A stretch of 64,000 nucleotides of DNA from Eubacterium_U album (GTDB lineage: Bacteria > Bacillota > Clostridia > Lachnospirales > Lachnospiraceae): assembly GCF_025336545.1 (NCBI RefSeq), contig NZ_JAODBU010000006.1, forward strand, positions 1 through 64,000, in the 5' to 3' direction. The translations under genes and the position numbers were made by a program. The notes under the pieces were generated by a model that had not been told where the DNA came from, searched no databases, and saw only the letters and a program-made list of their open reading frames with translations. Of this stretch, positions 43,882 to 53,205 are shown one piece after another (position 1 is the stretch's first letter; each line of letters starts with the position of its first letter).

Positions 43882-44661
43882 ATGAAAGTAGTTATTCTAG
43901 CAGGCGGATTAGGGACACGTATTAGTGAGGAGAGTCATTTAAGACCAAAACCAATGATTGAAATTGGTGGTAAGCCAATTTTGTGGCACATTATGAAGGA
44001 ATATTCACATTATGGTTTTAATGAATTTATCATTTGTGCAGGTTATAAACAACATATAATAAAAGAGTATTTCGCAAATTATTATTTACATAATAGCGAT
44101 ATTACTTTTGATTTTACATCTGAAAATAGTATGACAGTGCACAACAACGTAGCGGAACCATGGAAAGTAACAATAGTAGATACCGGACTTAAGACAATGA
44201 CAGGCGGAAGGATAAAAAGAATACAAAAATATATCGGAAACGAGCCATTTATGCTTACTTATGGTGATGGAGTGTCTGATATTAACTTAAAAGAACTTCT
44301 TAAGTTTCATGAAAGTCATGGGAAAATTGCAACAATTACAACAATTAAATTGAGTCAACGATTCGGAGTACTTAATATTGAGGATGACGGAAAGGTAAAT
44401 ATGTTTCGTGAGAAGGCAGATGAAGATGGCGAGAGAATTAATGTTGGATATATGGTTTTAAACCCACAAATTTTTGATTATTTGGAGAATGATAATACAG
44501 TTTTTGAAAATAAACCTTTAGAAAATCTGACTAAAGATGAGCAGTTAATGGCATATTTTCACGATGGTTTTTGGCAATGTATGGATACAAAAAGAGAAAA
44601 GGATTTATTAGAAAAAATGTGGTCTGAGAATCAGGCACCATGGAAAACATGGGAGGACTAA
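43882..44661 (+). CDS. rfbF: Glucose-1-phosphate cytidylyltransferase
   Basis: Makes CDP-glucose from CTP and glucose 1-phosphate, the first step of CDP-deoxysugar synthesis. 259 aa, normal length. The nucleotide-binding signature VVILAGGLGTRISEES is at the N-terminus, followed by RPKPMIEIGGKPILWHIMK; the GDGVSD metal site and GFWQCMDTKRE near the end are typical of RfbF rather than RmlA. It starts 13 bases after the membrane protein and is 3 bases from rfbG. Confidence 0.95.
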   Translation: MKVVILAGGLGTRISEESHLRPKPMIEIGGKPILWHIMKEYSHYGFNEFIICAGYKQHIIKEYFANYYLHNSDITFDFTSENSMTVHNNVAEPWKVTIVDTGLKTMTGGRIKRIQKYIGNEPFMLTYGDGVSDINLKELLKFHESHGKIATITTIKLSQRFGVLNIEDDGKVNMFREKADEDGERINVGYMVLNPQIFDYLENDNTVFENKPLENLTKDEQLMAYFHDGFWQCMDTKREKDLLEKMWSENQAPWKTWED

Positions 44662-44664
44662 TAA

Positions 44665-45735
44665 ATGATTAATAAACAATTTTTTGGAAAAAAGAAGGTA
44701 TTAATTACAGGAAATACCGGTTTTAAAGGCACCTGGATGAGTTACGCACTTTTAGATGCAGGGGCTGAAGTTGTGGGATACTCACTTGAACCTCCAACCA
44801 AAATAAATTTATATGAACTTTCTGGTATTGGTAAGTATGTGAAAACAATTAAGGGCGATGTAAGGGATTGTGATAAATTAAAAGAAATAATGAAACAGGA
44901 AAAACCAGACATTGTTATACATATGGCAGCACAGCCGATAGTAAAGGAAGGATATAAAAATCCGGTTGGAACATATGAAACAAATGTAATGGGGACAGTT
45001 AATGTGTTAGAGAGCATTCGTTTTACGGATTCGGTTAAGTCTTTTTTAAATGTTACAACAGACAAAGTTTATGAAAATAAAGAGTGGGAATGGGGATATA
45101 GAGAAAATGAAAATTTGAATGGGTATGACCCATATTCAAACTCAAAATCCTGTTCTGAACTGATAACAAGTTGTTATAAAAAATCTTTTTTTGAAGACGG
45201 ACAAGTTGCAATTTCTACAGCACGTGCCGGAAATGTTATTGGTGGTGGTGATTTTGCAGAAAATAGAATTATACCTGATTGCGTAAGAGCAGTTGAAAAT
45301 AAAACAGATATAATAGTTAGGAATCCGTATTCAATAAGACCTTATCAACATGTATTAGAATCGGTAATGACATATTTAATGATAGCAGAACGTCAGTTTA
45401 ATGACGCAAATGTACAAGGCAGTTATAATGTAGGACCAAATGATATAGATTGTATTACTACAGGTGAGCTTGTAGAACAGTTTTGTAATAAATGGGGAAA
45501 TAATTTAAAATGGATAAATCGTTACGATGGAGGACCCCACGAAGCGCAGTTTTTAAAGTTAGATTGCTCTAAGTTAAAGAAAACGTTTGGATGGAAACCA
45601 AGATGGAATGTGTCAGAAGCTTTAGATAAAACAGTTGAATGGAGTAAGGAATATATAAAAGGCGGAAATATATCAAAGATTATGCTTGAGCAAATAAATT
45701 CATATGAAGAAGGTAAGGGCAGTAATGAACAATAG
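44665..45735 (+). CDS. rfbG: CDP-glucose 4,6-dehydratase
   Basis: NAD-dependent short-chain dehydrogenase, 356 aa, converting CDP-glucose to CDP-4-keto-6-deoxyglucose. N-terminal GNTGFKGTWM matches the family version of GxxGxxG; the catalytic YxxxK is YDPYSNSKS, and TTDKVYENKEW is typical of RfbG. It follows rfbF by 3 bases and overlaps the next gene by 11 bases, indicating translational coupling. Confidence 0.95.
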   Translation: MINKQFFGKKKVLITGNTGFKGTWMSYALLDAGAEVVGYSLEPPTKINLYELSGIGKYVKTIKGDVRDCDKLKEIMKQEKPDIVIHMAAQPIVKEGYKNPVGTYETNVMGTVNVLESIRFTDSVKSFLNVTTDKVYENKEWEWGYRENENLNGYDPYSNSKSCSELITSCYKKSFFEDGQVAISTARAGNVIGGGDFAENRIIPDCVRAVENKTDIIVRNPYSIRPYQHVLESVMTYLMIAERQFNDANVQGSYNVGPNDIDCITTGELVEQFCNKWGNNLKWINRYDGGPHEAQFLKLDCSKLKKTFGWKPRWNVSEALDKTVEWSKEYIKGGNISKIMLEQINSYEEGKGSNEQ

Positions 45736-46756
45736 TAAAATACAATTATTAGATTGTACTCTTAGAGATGGAGCATATATAGTAAATTCTAAATTTGGAA
45801 CAGCTACAGTAAAAGGGATAATCGAGAATTTAGATAATGCATTAGTAGACATAATTGAGTGTGGATGGTTAAAAAATGATGAACATGAATTGGGAACATC
45901 TTTTTTTCATAAACCTTATGATTTGGAAAAATACATTACTAAAAAGAATAATAATATAACGTATGTTTTAATGATTGACTGGGACAGGTATGACTTAGAA
46001 TATTTGCCTTATTGTGATGGTAATTCAATAGACGCAATACGAGTTGTATTCCCATATGAACATTTTTGTGAGGGTATAGAAGTTGGAAAAAAAATAATAA
46101 AAAAAGGGTATAAAGTTTTTTATCAGGCTGCAAATACATTGTCATATCCGGACAGTGATTTAGAAAATCTTGCAAAAATGGTAAATGAAAGTGGAGCGGA
46201 AGGATTATCAATTGTTGATACATTTGGAGCAATGTATTTTGATGATTTAATTAGAATTTCTCAGATTTTAAATAGTAAATTAAGCAAAAATATTAAATTA
46301 GGATTTCATTCACATAACAATCAACAACTTTCATTTGCACTTTCAATTGTATTTATGGAACTAATGCAAAGTAATGAAAGGGATTGCATAGTTGATTCGA
46401 GTTTATGTGGTATAGGCCGAGGAGCAGGAAATACTACAACAGAGTTATTGGCTAATTATATAAATAAAAAATATGAAGGAAAGTATGATATGGGAATAAT
46501 ATTGGATACAATAGAAGACTATATCAAAGACTTTAAAGAAAAATATGAATGGGGATATTCAACATCATATTTTATTTCGGGAACGTTTTGTACACATGTA
46601 AATAATATATCTTATTTAAAAGATAAACATAACATAAAACCTAAAGACATGTATAAAGTTTTAGCAAGTATGAATGCATCTGACAGAGTAAAATATGACT
46701 ATGGAATTTTGGAAAATAAATATCAGGAATATATAAAAGAAAAAGATAAAAGGTAA
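45725..46756 (+). CDS. DRE-TIM metallolyase, aldolase-like
   Basis: 343 aa, a TIM-barrel enzyme of the HMG-CoA lyase/4-hydroxy-2-oxovalerate aldolase superfamily. The DRE-like motif is LLDCTLRDGAYIVN, the metal-binding HxH is LGFHSHNNQQL and the Gly-rich GIGRGAGNTTTEL follows. Members cleave or form C-C bonds next to a 2-oxo acid, often pyruvate. None of the classical branched-sugar pathways I know uses one. The start ATG 45725 overlaps rfbG by 11 bases; the frame itself is open further upstream. It precedes the ThDP enzyme by 4 bases, implying joint action. Confidence 0.8.
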   Translation: MNNSKIQLLDCTLRDGAYIVNSKFGTATVKGIIENLDNALVDIIECGWLKNDEHELGTSFFHKPYDLEKYITKKNNNITYVLMIDWDRYDLEYLPYCDGNSIDAIRVVFPYEHFCEGIEVGKKIIKKGYKVFYQAANTLSYPDSDLENLAKMVNESGAEGLSIVDTFGAMYFDDLIRISQILNSKLSKNIKLGFHSHNNQQLSFALSIVFMELMQSNERDCIVDSSLCGIGRGAGNTTTELLANYINKKYEGKYDMGIILDTIEDYIKDFKEKYEWGYSTSYFISGTFCTHVNNISYLKDKHNIKPKDMYKVLASMNASDRVKYDYGILENKYQEYIKEKDKR

Positions 46757-46760
46757 AAAA

Positions 46761-48569
46761 ATGATAAAAGTTTCAGATTATATAATAAAAAAATTAGAAC
46801 AACTAGAGATAAATCATGTGTTTATGCTTCCGGGAGGGGGAGCTATGCATTTAAATGATTCATTGGGAAAATCGAAAAAATTAGATTATGTAGTGTGTTT
46901 ACATGAACAAGCAAATGCTATTGCAGCAGAAGCTTATGCTAGAGTAAATAATAAAATAGGTGTTGTTATGGTTACTACAGGGCCAGGTGGCACAAACGCT
47001 TTAACAGGAATAGCAGCAGCGTATGTTGAGTCAACACCAGTGTTGGTTTTATCCGGACAGGTTAAGAGATTGGATCAGGTAAGAAATCAGGGAATTAGAC
47101 AGCAAGGAATGCAGGAAATAGACATTGTATCTATGGCTAAGCCTGTTACAAAGTATGCAGTAATGGTTACAGATCCGTTAAGCATAAGATATCATTTGGA
47201 GAAAGCAATATATGAGGCTACACATGGAAGAAAAGGGCCGGTATGGATTGATGTGCCATTAGATGTTCAGGCATATATGGTAGATGAAAATGAATTATAC
47301 GGATTTAATCCGGATGAAATCGAAAATCAACTATCAGATATTGAATTAGAAAAAAAAGTTTTAGATGTAATTGACAAATTTAATAATTCGGAAAGACCAG
47401 TATTGCTGGCAGGAAATGGAATTCGTCTTTCAAATGCACAAAAGGAATTTGATGAATTAGTAGAGGTTTTGCAGATTCCAGTTTTAACTACATGGAATGG
47501 AATAGATTTAATTGAAGATAATAACCCATTATTTTTTGGAAGACCAGGAGGGATGGGGCAAAGATACGCTAATTTTATCCAACAAAATTCAGATTTTTTT
47601 ATGTCGATAGGTGCAAGAATGAATTTGCTACAAACAGGATATAATTTTGATGGATTTGCAAGAGAAGCTGTTAAAATAATGATAGATATAGATAAAAATG
47701 AATTGCATAAAATAAATGTGAGACCAGATATTCCAATTTGTGCAGATGCAAAGAAATTTATACAATTAATATTAAAAAATAAAAATAAAATACATAAAAA
47801 AAATATTTCAGATTGGTTGGAATATTCAAATAGAATGAAAGAAAAATATCCGATTGTTTTAAAAAAATATTGGAATCAAAAGGAGAATGTAAATACATAT
47901 GCACTTTTAGATACAATAACTGAACAAATGACAAAAGATGATGTATATGTATCAGGAAGTTCAGGGACTTGCCTGGATGTGTCTATGCAGACTTTTCGTG
48001 TGAAAAAAGGACAACGAGTATTTAGTACAAAAGGATTAGCATCTATGGGATTTGGATTACCTGCTACCATAGGAGCATGTCTTGCATCAGGAAAGAAAAG
48101 AACGGTATGCGTAAATGGTGATGGAGGTTTTATGATGAATATTCAAGAATTAGAAACATTACATCGATTACAACTACCTATAAAAATATTTGTGCTTAGC
48201 AATTCGGGATATGCACAAATACATACAACGCAAACAAATGTTTTTGGAGGACATTTCGTGGCTTGTGATGAAGATTCTCATTTGTCAATACCAAATATTT
48301 CAAACGTAGCAAAGGGATTTGGGTTGAATACAGTTCAAATATATAATAATTCAGAACTAAAAACAAAAGTGAAACAGGTTTTAGAAATGAATGGTCCGGT
48401 AATCTGTGAGGTATTTGTGCCAATAGATTTGTCAGCACAACCAAAACAAGTGTCATACAAGAGAAAAGATGGACAGATGGAGTCTCTACCTTTAGAGTTT
48501 ATGAACCCACAATTAAGTGATGATGAAATGATAGAAAATATGATTGTTACAATGTATGAGAGAGGATAG
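46761..48569 (+). CDS. ThDP-dependent enzyme, acetolactate synthase/YerE-like
   Basis: 602 aa with the three-domain architecture of acetolactate synthase. The ThDP-activating Glu is in CLHEQANAIAAEAYAR (E49), the FAD/central domain spans about 190-340, and the ThDP motif begins NGDGGFMMN (about 452) and ends LSNSGY. In a CDP-deoxysugar operon the nearest known role is that of YerE, which adds a two-carbon unit from pyruvate to CDP-3,6-dideoxy-4-ketohexose. A biosynthetic IlvB is less likely because no small subunit is present. The actual acceptor and donor are inferred. Confidence 0.75.
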   Translation: MIKVSDYIIKKLEQLEINHVFMLPGGGAMHLNDSLGKSKKLDYVVCLHEQANAIAAEAYARVNNKIGVVMVTTGPGGTNALTGIAAAYVESTPVLVLSGQVKRLDQVRNQGIRQQGMQEIDIVSMAKPVTKYAVMVTDPLSIRYHLEKAIYEATHGRKGPVWIDVPLDVQAYMVDENELYGFNPDEIENQLSDIELEKKVLDVIDKFNNSERPVLLAGNGIRLSNAQKEFDELVEVLQIPVLTTWNGIDLIEDNNPLFFGRPGGMGQRYANFIQQNSDFFMSIGARMNLLQTGYNFDGFAREAVKIMIDIDKNELHKINVRPDIPICADAKKFIQLILKNKNKIHKKNISDWLEYSNRMKEKYPIVLKKYWNQKENVNTYALLDTITEQMTKDDVYVSGSSGTCLDVSMQTFRVKKGQRVFSTKGLASMGFGLPATIGACLASGKKRTVCVNGDGGFMMNIQELETLHRLQLPIKIFVLSNSGYAQIHTTQTNVFGGHFVACDEDSHLSIPNISNVAKGFGLNTVQIYNNSELKTKVKQVLEMNGPVICEVFVPIDLSAQPKQVSYKRKDGQMESLPLEFMNPQLSDDEMIENMIVTMYERG

Positions 48570-48574
48570 AAAAC

Positions 48575-49909
48575 ATGTTTGAAAATAAAACAGAAAAGGA
48601 AGCACGAAAACAAATTTTAGATAGTGTTAAAGAATATTGTGATACATTTCATAATCATAAAAATGATAGAAACGATTATATTCCATATGCATCAAGAGTA
48701 TATGATTATCATGAAATGTGTAACCTAGTTGATTCAGCACTAGAATTTTGGCTTACAGCAGGAAAGTATACAGATGTATTTGAGAAGAATTTTGCCAAAT
48801 ATTTAAATGTTAAATATTGTTCATTAGTTAATTCCGGTTCATCGGCAAATTTAATTGCATTTATGGCACTGACATCTCCATTGTTAGGTGATAGAAAAAT
48901 AAATCGTGGTGATGAAGTTATTACAGTAGCTGCAGGTTTCCCAACAACAATTGCGGCGATTATACAGTATGGTGCGGTTCCGGTATTTGTTGATATGAAT
49001 ATTCCACAGTACAATATAGAAATATCATATTTAGAAGAAGCAGTTTCAGAAAAAACAAAAGCTGTAATGCTTGCGCACACACTAGGAAATCCTTTTGATT
49101 TAAAGGCCGTTAAGGAATTTTGTCAAAAACATAATTTATGGCTTATTGAAGATAATTGTGATGCACTTGGGTCTACATATGAAATTGATGGAGAAGTTAA
49201 ATTTACAGGAACTATAGGCGATATTGGAACATCAAGTTTTTATCCTCCACATCATATGACAATGGGTGAAGGTGGAGCGGTTTACACAAATAATTCTTTG
49301 TTAAATAAAATTGTAAAATCCCTTCGAGATTGGGGAAGAGATTGTTCTTGTGCACCAGGACAGGATAATATGTGTGGTCACAGATTTGATAAACAATATG
49401 GAGAATTACCAATAGGATATGATCATAAATATGTATATTCACACTTTGGATATAATTTAAAGGCAACAGATATGCAGGCAGCAATAGGATGTGCTCAACT
49501 CGAAAAGATGCCTGAGTTCACAGCTAGAAGAAAGTATAACTTTAATTATATAAGAAAAGGCTTGGAAGGTGTGCAGGATAAATTTATTTTACCTGAAAAA
49601 TGTCCTAATTCAGATCCAAGTTGGTTCGGTTTTCTGATAACATGTAAAGATGGCGTTGATAAAAATAAAGTTGTGCAATTTCTTGAAAATAATGGAGTTC
49701 AGACAAGAATGCTATTTGGTGGAAATATGACAAAACAACCATGCTTTACGGAAATGAAGAAAGAAAATAAAGGGTATAGAATTATAGGTGAATTAAAAGA
49801 AACTGACAGAATAATGAACAATACCTTTTGGATTGGTGTATATCCGGGAATGACTGATGAAAAATTAGATTATATGATAGAAAAATTGAAAGAATCAGTT
49901 AAAGAGTAA
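48575..49909 (+). CDS. rfbH: CDP-4-keto-6-deoxyglucose 3-dehydrase (E1, RfbH)
   Basis: PMP-dependent dehydrase, 444 aa, removing the C3 hydroxyl. The usual PLP lysine is replaced by His in SFYPPHHMTMGEGG (about 225), as in E1. The iron-sulfur cysteines of the E1 type are seen: C in EDNCDALG, and the C-x-C-x7-C pattern DCSCAPGQDNMC (about 256-266). Such enzymes need a ferredoxin-type reductase (E3), which is not in this operon. It follows the ThDP gene by 5 bases. Confidence 0.93.
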   Translation: MFENKTEKEARKQILDSVKEYCDTFHNHKNDRNDYIPYASRVYDYHEMCNLVDSALEFWLTAGKYTDVFEKNFAKYLNVKYCSLVNSGSSANLIAFMALTSPLLGDRKINRGDEVITVAAGFPTTIAAIIQYGAVPVFVDMNIPQYNIEISYLEEAVSEKTKAVMLAHTLGNPFDLKAVKEFCQKHNLWLIEDNCDALGSTYEIDGEVKFTGTIGDIGTSSFYPPHHMTMGEGGAVYTNNSLLNKIVKSLRDWGRDCSCAPGQDNMCGHRFDKQYGELPIGYDHKYVYSHFGYNLKATDMQAAIGCAQLEKMPEFTARRKYNFNYIRKGLEGVQDKFILPEKCPNSDPSWFGFLITCKDGVDKNKVVQFLENNGVQTRMLFGGNMTKQPCFTEMKKENKGYRIIGELKETDRIMNNTFWIGVYPGMTDEKLDYMIEKLKESVKE

Positions 49910-49924
49910 ATGGGGAAGAAACTA

Positions 49925-50857
49925 ATGAATAGAGCAATTATTACGGGGGCTACAGGAACTATAGGAATTGCATTAATAGAAAAACTAGTTGAAGAAGGTA
50001 TGGATGTACTTGTATTATGCCATAAAAATTCACAGAGAATAGAAAGCATTCCTAAAAGTCCATTAGTTCATGTGAATGAATGCGACATGTCTGATTATGG
50101 CAATTTTAATCTAAAAAATGAAGAGAAGTTTGACGTATTTTATCATCTTGCATGGAGTAATACAACTGGTGAAGGCAGAAATAATATGGAGGCCCAAATT
50201 CAAAATATTGAGTATGCGCTAGATGCCGTAAATTTAGCGTATAGAATGGGATGCAAAGTATTTGTAGGTGCCGGTTCACAGGCTGAATATGGAAGAACGG
50301 ATGAAAAATTAAACGGAGAAACACCGACGTTTCCTGAAAATGGATACGGAATGGCGAAATTATGTGCAGGACAAATGTCACGCATAGAGTGTAGCAGGAG
50401 AAAAATAAAACATATTTGGACAAGAATACTGAGTGTATATGGCCCATATGACGGAAAAAATTCTATGATATCTTCATTGATATCAAGTTTATTAGAGAAT
50501 AAAAGCCCGGCATTAACTAAAGGAGAACAAAGGTGGGATTATCTTTATTGTAAAGATGCTGCAAATGCATTGTATTTACTAGGGGAAAAAGGCATAGATG
50601 GAAAAATATATTGCATAGGAAGTGGAGAAGCCAAGCCTTTAAAAGAATATATTCTAGAGATAGGAAAAGTAATTAATCCTCAAGTGGAATTAGGATTTGG
50701 AAAAATAGAATATAGTAATAATCAGGTTATGAATTTATGTGCAGATATTTCTGAATTAACGGAAGACACAGGATTTGAACCAAAAGTTAAATTCTCTGAT
50801 GGAATAAAAGAAACTATAAATTGGATAAAAGGGGAAAAGAGAAATGCCGAAGATTAG
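49925..50857 (+). CDS. NAD-dependent epimerase/dehydratase family sugar reductase
   Basis: 310-aa extended short-chain dehydrogenase. N-terminal Rossmann motif ITGATGTIGIALIEKL, and a probable active-site YxxxK in NGYGMAKLCAG. In this context it could reduce the keto group of the branched sugar, the role of YerF in yersiniose synthesis, or epimerise an intermediate. The frame begins at 49910 right after rfbH, but GGGGAAG lies before ATG 49925, which is preferred. It overlaps the next gene by 14 bases. Confidence 0.78.
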   Translation: MNRAIITGATGTIGIALIEKLVEEGMDVLVLCHKNSQRIESIPKSPLVHVNECDMSDYGNFNLKNEEKFDVFYHLAWSNTTGEGRNNMEAQIQNIEYALDAVNLAYRMGCKVFVGAGSQAEYGRTDEKLNGETPTFPENGYGMAKLCAGQMSRIECSRRKIKHIWTRILSVYGPYDGKNSMISSLISSLLENKSPALTKGEQRWDYLYCKDAANALYLLGEKGIDGKIYCIGSGEAKPLKEYILEIGKVINPQVELGFGKIEYSNNQVMNLCADISELTEDTGFEPKVKFSDGIKETINWIKGEKRNAED

Positions 50858-51797
50858 TGTAATGATTCCTTGTTATAACGAAGAGGAAAATGTAAGAGAA
50901 ATTGCAGATGCTGTAATAAGTGAAATAGAGGGAAAACTCCCTAAGTATGAATATGAGTTATTATTTATAGATAACGATTCTCAGGATAGAACTAGAGAAT
51001 ATTTAAGAAAAATGTGTAATGACAATAAAAATATTAAGGCTATTTTTAATGCAAAGAATTTTGGCCAATTTAATTCTCCTTATTATGGGTTATGCCAAAC
51101 AACAGGCGATTGTACAATTGCGATGTGTTGCGATTTTCAAGATCCTGTTGAAATGATACCAAAACTTGTAAAAGAGTGGGAAAATGGATATAAAATAGTA
51201 TGTGCAATAAAAACTTCAAGCAAAGAAAATAAATTTATAAGATTTTTGAGAACGAGTTATTATAAACTTATAAAAAAATTATCCGATGTGGATCAAATTG
51301 AACATTTTACCGGATTTGGATTGTATGACAAAAAGTTTATTGAAGTTTTAAGAAATTTAGACGATTCAACTCCTTTTCTTAGGGGAATAGTTGCAGAATT
51401 AGGATATAAAAGAAAAGATATTGAGTATGAACAGCAGGAGAGAAAGGCAGGAAAAACTCATAACAATTTTTATACGTTATATGATGCAGCTATGCTAAGC
51501 TTTACTTCATATACGAAAGCGGGATTGCGTGCAGCTACAATTATAGGGTTTCTTATGTCAGCAATTAGTATGGTAATTGCAGTAGTATATTTGATAATGA
51601 AGCTTATATATTGGGATAGATTTGTTGCAGGAATGACTCCGGTTTTGTTATGTGTATGCGTTTTGGGATCAGTACAGTTATTTTTTATAGGATTTCTTGG
51701 AGAATATGTACTTAGTATAAATAAGAGAATGATGAAAAGACCTTTAGTAATCGAAGAGGAGCGCATTAATTTTGAAAATACGGATGAATGTAAATAA
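50844..51797 (+). CDS. GtrB/DPM1-like polyprenyl-phosphate glycosyltransferase
   Basis: GT2 enzyme, 317 aa. The catalytic domain begins ISVMIPCYNEEENVREI and carries acidic residues in FIDNDSQDRT and CCDFQDP; two membrane helices near the C-terminus (about 230-255 and 265-290) follow, as in GtrB/YkcC/DPM1-type proteins that load a sugar on polyprenyl phosphate at the cytoplasmic face. Start overlaps the preceding gene by 14 bases and its end overlaps the gtrA-like gene by 26 bases. Confidence 0.85.
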   Translation: MPKISVMIPCYNEEENVREIADAVISEIEGKLPKYEYELLFIDNDSQDRTREYLRKMCNDNKNIKAIFNAKNFGQFNSPYYGLCQTTGDCTIAMCCDFQDPVEMIPKLVKEWENGYKIVCAIKTSSKENKFIRFLRTSYYKLIKKLSDVDQIEHFTGFGLYDKKFIEVLRNLDDSTPFLRGIVAELGYKRKDIEYEQQERKAGKTHNNFYTLYDAAMLSFTSYTKAGLRAATIIGFLMSAISMVIAVVYLIMKLIYWDRFVAGMTPVLLCVCVLGSVQLFFIGFLGEYVLSINKRMMKRPLVIEEERINFENTDECK

Positions 51798-52209
51798 AGA
51801 TTTGAAGGAAAAGAAAATATATTCAACACTTATTCAATTTATAAAATTTGGAATAGTGGGTATTAGTAATACCTTAATATCATATTGTACATATGCTGTG
51901 TTGGTTTGGCTTGGAGTTAATTTCTTGCTGAGTAATTTGATAGGATTTGTTGTAAGTGTATTGAATTCGTTTTATTGGAACAGCAGATATGTGTTTGATT
52001 TGAATAATGCCGATACTAAGCAAAAATTAAAAGCTTTAATTAAAACGTTTATTTCATATGCGGGAACAGGTTTAGTGTTAAGTAGTGCAATGTTAATTTT
52101 GTGGATTGATATAGTACAACTATCTAAGTATATTGCACCAATTATAAATTTGATAATTACGGTTCCTGTTAATTTTGTCGTAAACAAAGTTTGGGCTTTT
52201 AAAAAATAA
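51772..52209 (+). CDS. GtrA family membrane protein (flippase-like)
   Basis: 145 aa with four predicted membrane helices (about 22-42, 48-66, 85-105, 118-138) and the GtrA signature FGIVGISNTLISYCTYAVL and NFVVNKVWAFKK. GtrA proteins are thought to flip polyprenyl-linked sugars. The start is a TTG at 51772, ten bases after GAGGAG; ATG 51784 lacks a site. It is the last gene of the operon and pairs with the GtrB-like transferase. Confidence 0.87.
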   Translation: MKIRMNVNKDLKEKKIYSTLIQFIKFGIVGISNTLISYCTYAVLVWLGVNFLLSNLIGFVVSVLNSFYWNSRYVFDLNNADTKQKLKALIKTFISYAGTGLVLSSAMLILWIDIVQLSKYIAPIINLIITVPVNFVVNKVWAFKK

Positions 52210-52214
52210 TAACT

Positions 52215-52256
52215 AAAATAAATCCCATCGTATTTAATGCTGATGGGATTTATTTT
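52215..52256. terminator. Bidirectional terminator ending the sugar operon
   Basis: A 15-bp perfect stem AAAATAAATCCCATC / GATGGGATTTATTTT with a 12-base loop, between converging genes. Confidence 0.92.
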
Positions 52257-52279
52257 GCTTTAATATGATAACATAATAT

Positions 52280-53008
52280 TTATTTCAAAGTTTTATAATA
52301 AATTGAAATTCCTGAGTCCTGATACAAAAATGAAATTAATACATCTTTAGTTCTCCACCAGGATTCTTTGTATCCATTTGAATATTCTCTGCTGTAAGTA
52401 GCAGGACCAAATTGGGAAGAAGCATCAGCGATAATTGAATCATAAGCTGAAGCATCTAACTTTCCATATTGCCAGCGAACTTCTATAAGTTTGTTATCTT
52501 TAAATACATAAACTAAAGATGCGGAAGCGTCGGAAACATTAGCTACAGTTCCGAATGCTGTAGGGTCATTTTTACCATTAAATGAATATGTAAGATAAGT
52601 ATATCCATCAACTGATGATGAATCATCTGGATTATCTAAAGTATCATCGGACTTACTCTCTAATGCTTTGATTTCATCCATGGATGATGCAAAACTAATG
52701 TTTCTAAAATTAATTTCTGAATCCGCAATTTCTGTCTGGTCACCGCTTTCATTCTGAACAACAACAGGTGGAACAGTAGTGCCGGAGTAACTTGAACTTG
52801 CAGCGATTGTTCCTGAAGTTGATGATGACTCGTTTTTATTTCGGGAACATTGAACAACAAAGAAAATTAAAACTATAGCTAAAAGTGCAATAGTAATAAT
52901 TTCAGCAATATGCTTGTTAGAAGAAGTGTTATTGTTAGAATTGTTTGTTGAAATATTGTCAGATGAAACATCTGAATATTTATTATCGTTGTTATTATTA
53001 TCGGACAT
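52280..53008 (-). CDS. Membrane-anchored extracellular protein, function unknown
   Basis: 242 aa. The first 35 residues are rich in Asn, Ser and Asp; one membrane helix follows (about 36-53) and then a Ser/Thr-rich linker. The C-terminal domain (about 90-242) is not recognised; it is mixed alpha/beta with aromatic residues near the end (ESWWRTKDVLISFLY). The N-in orientation is suggested by the basic residues just after the helix being few (SRNK). ATG at 53008 follows AAGGAGGG. It converges on the sugar operon and may have no functional link to it. Confidence 0.65.
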   Translation of the reverse strand: MSDNNNNDNKYSDVSSDNISTNNSNNNTSSNKHIAEIITIALLAIVLIFFVVQCSRNKNESSSTSGTIAASSSYSGTTVPPVVVQNESGDQTEIADSEINFRNISFASSMDEIKALESKSDDTLDNPDDSSSVDGYTYLTYSFNGKNDPTAFGTVANVSDASASLVYVFKDNKLIEVRWQYGKLDASAYDSIIADASSQFGPATYSREYSNGYKESWWRTKDVLISFLYQDSGISIYYKTLK

Positions 53009-53205
53009 AAAACCCTCCTTAAGTAAAAAAATCTATTTTAATAATAGTAAATAAATTAAAAAATCACAATAGAAAATTAATATCTCATATGATTATTTAC
53101 AAAAATATACATAAAATCGCTTAATAAAAGAAAAATATTAATAAATATCAATAAAAACATTGAAAATATACTTTATATATTTTAGAAATTTGATATAATT
53201 TAACA

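Noticed and set aside
46761..48569. IlvB catalytic subunit of branched-chain amino-acid synthesis
   Set aside because: No ilvN, ilvC or leu gene is near and it is embedded in a CDP-sugar operon, so a YerE-like role is preferred, although overall sequence is of the same family.
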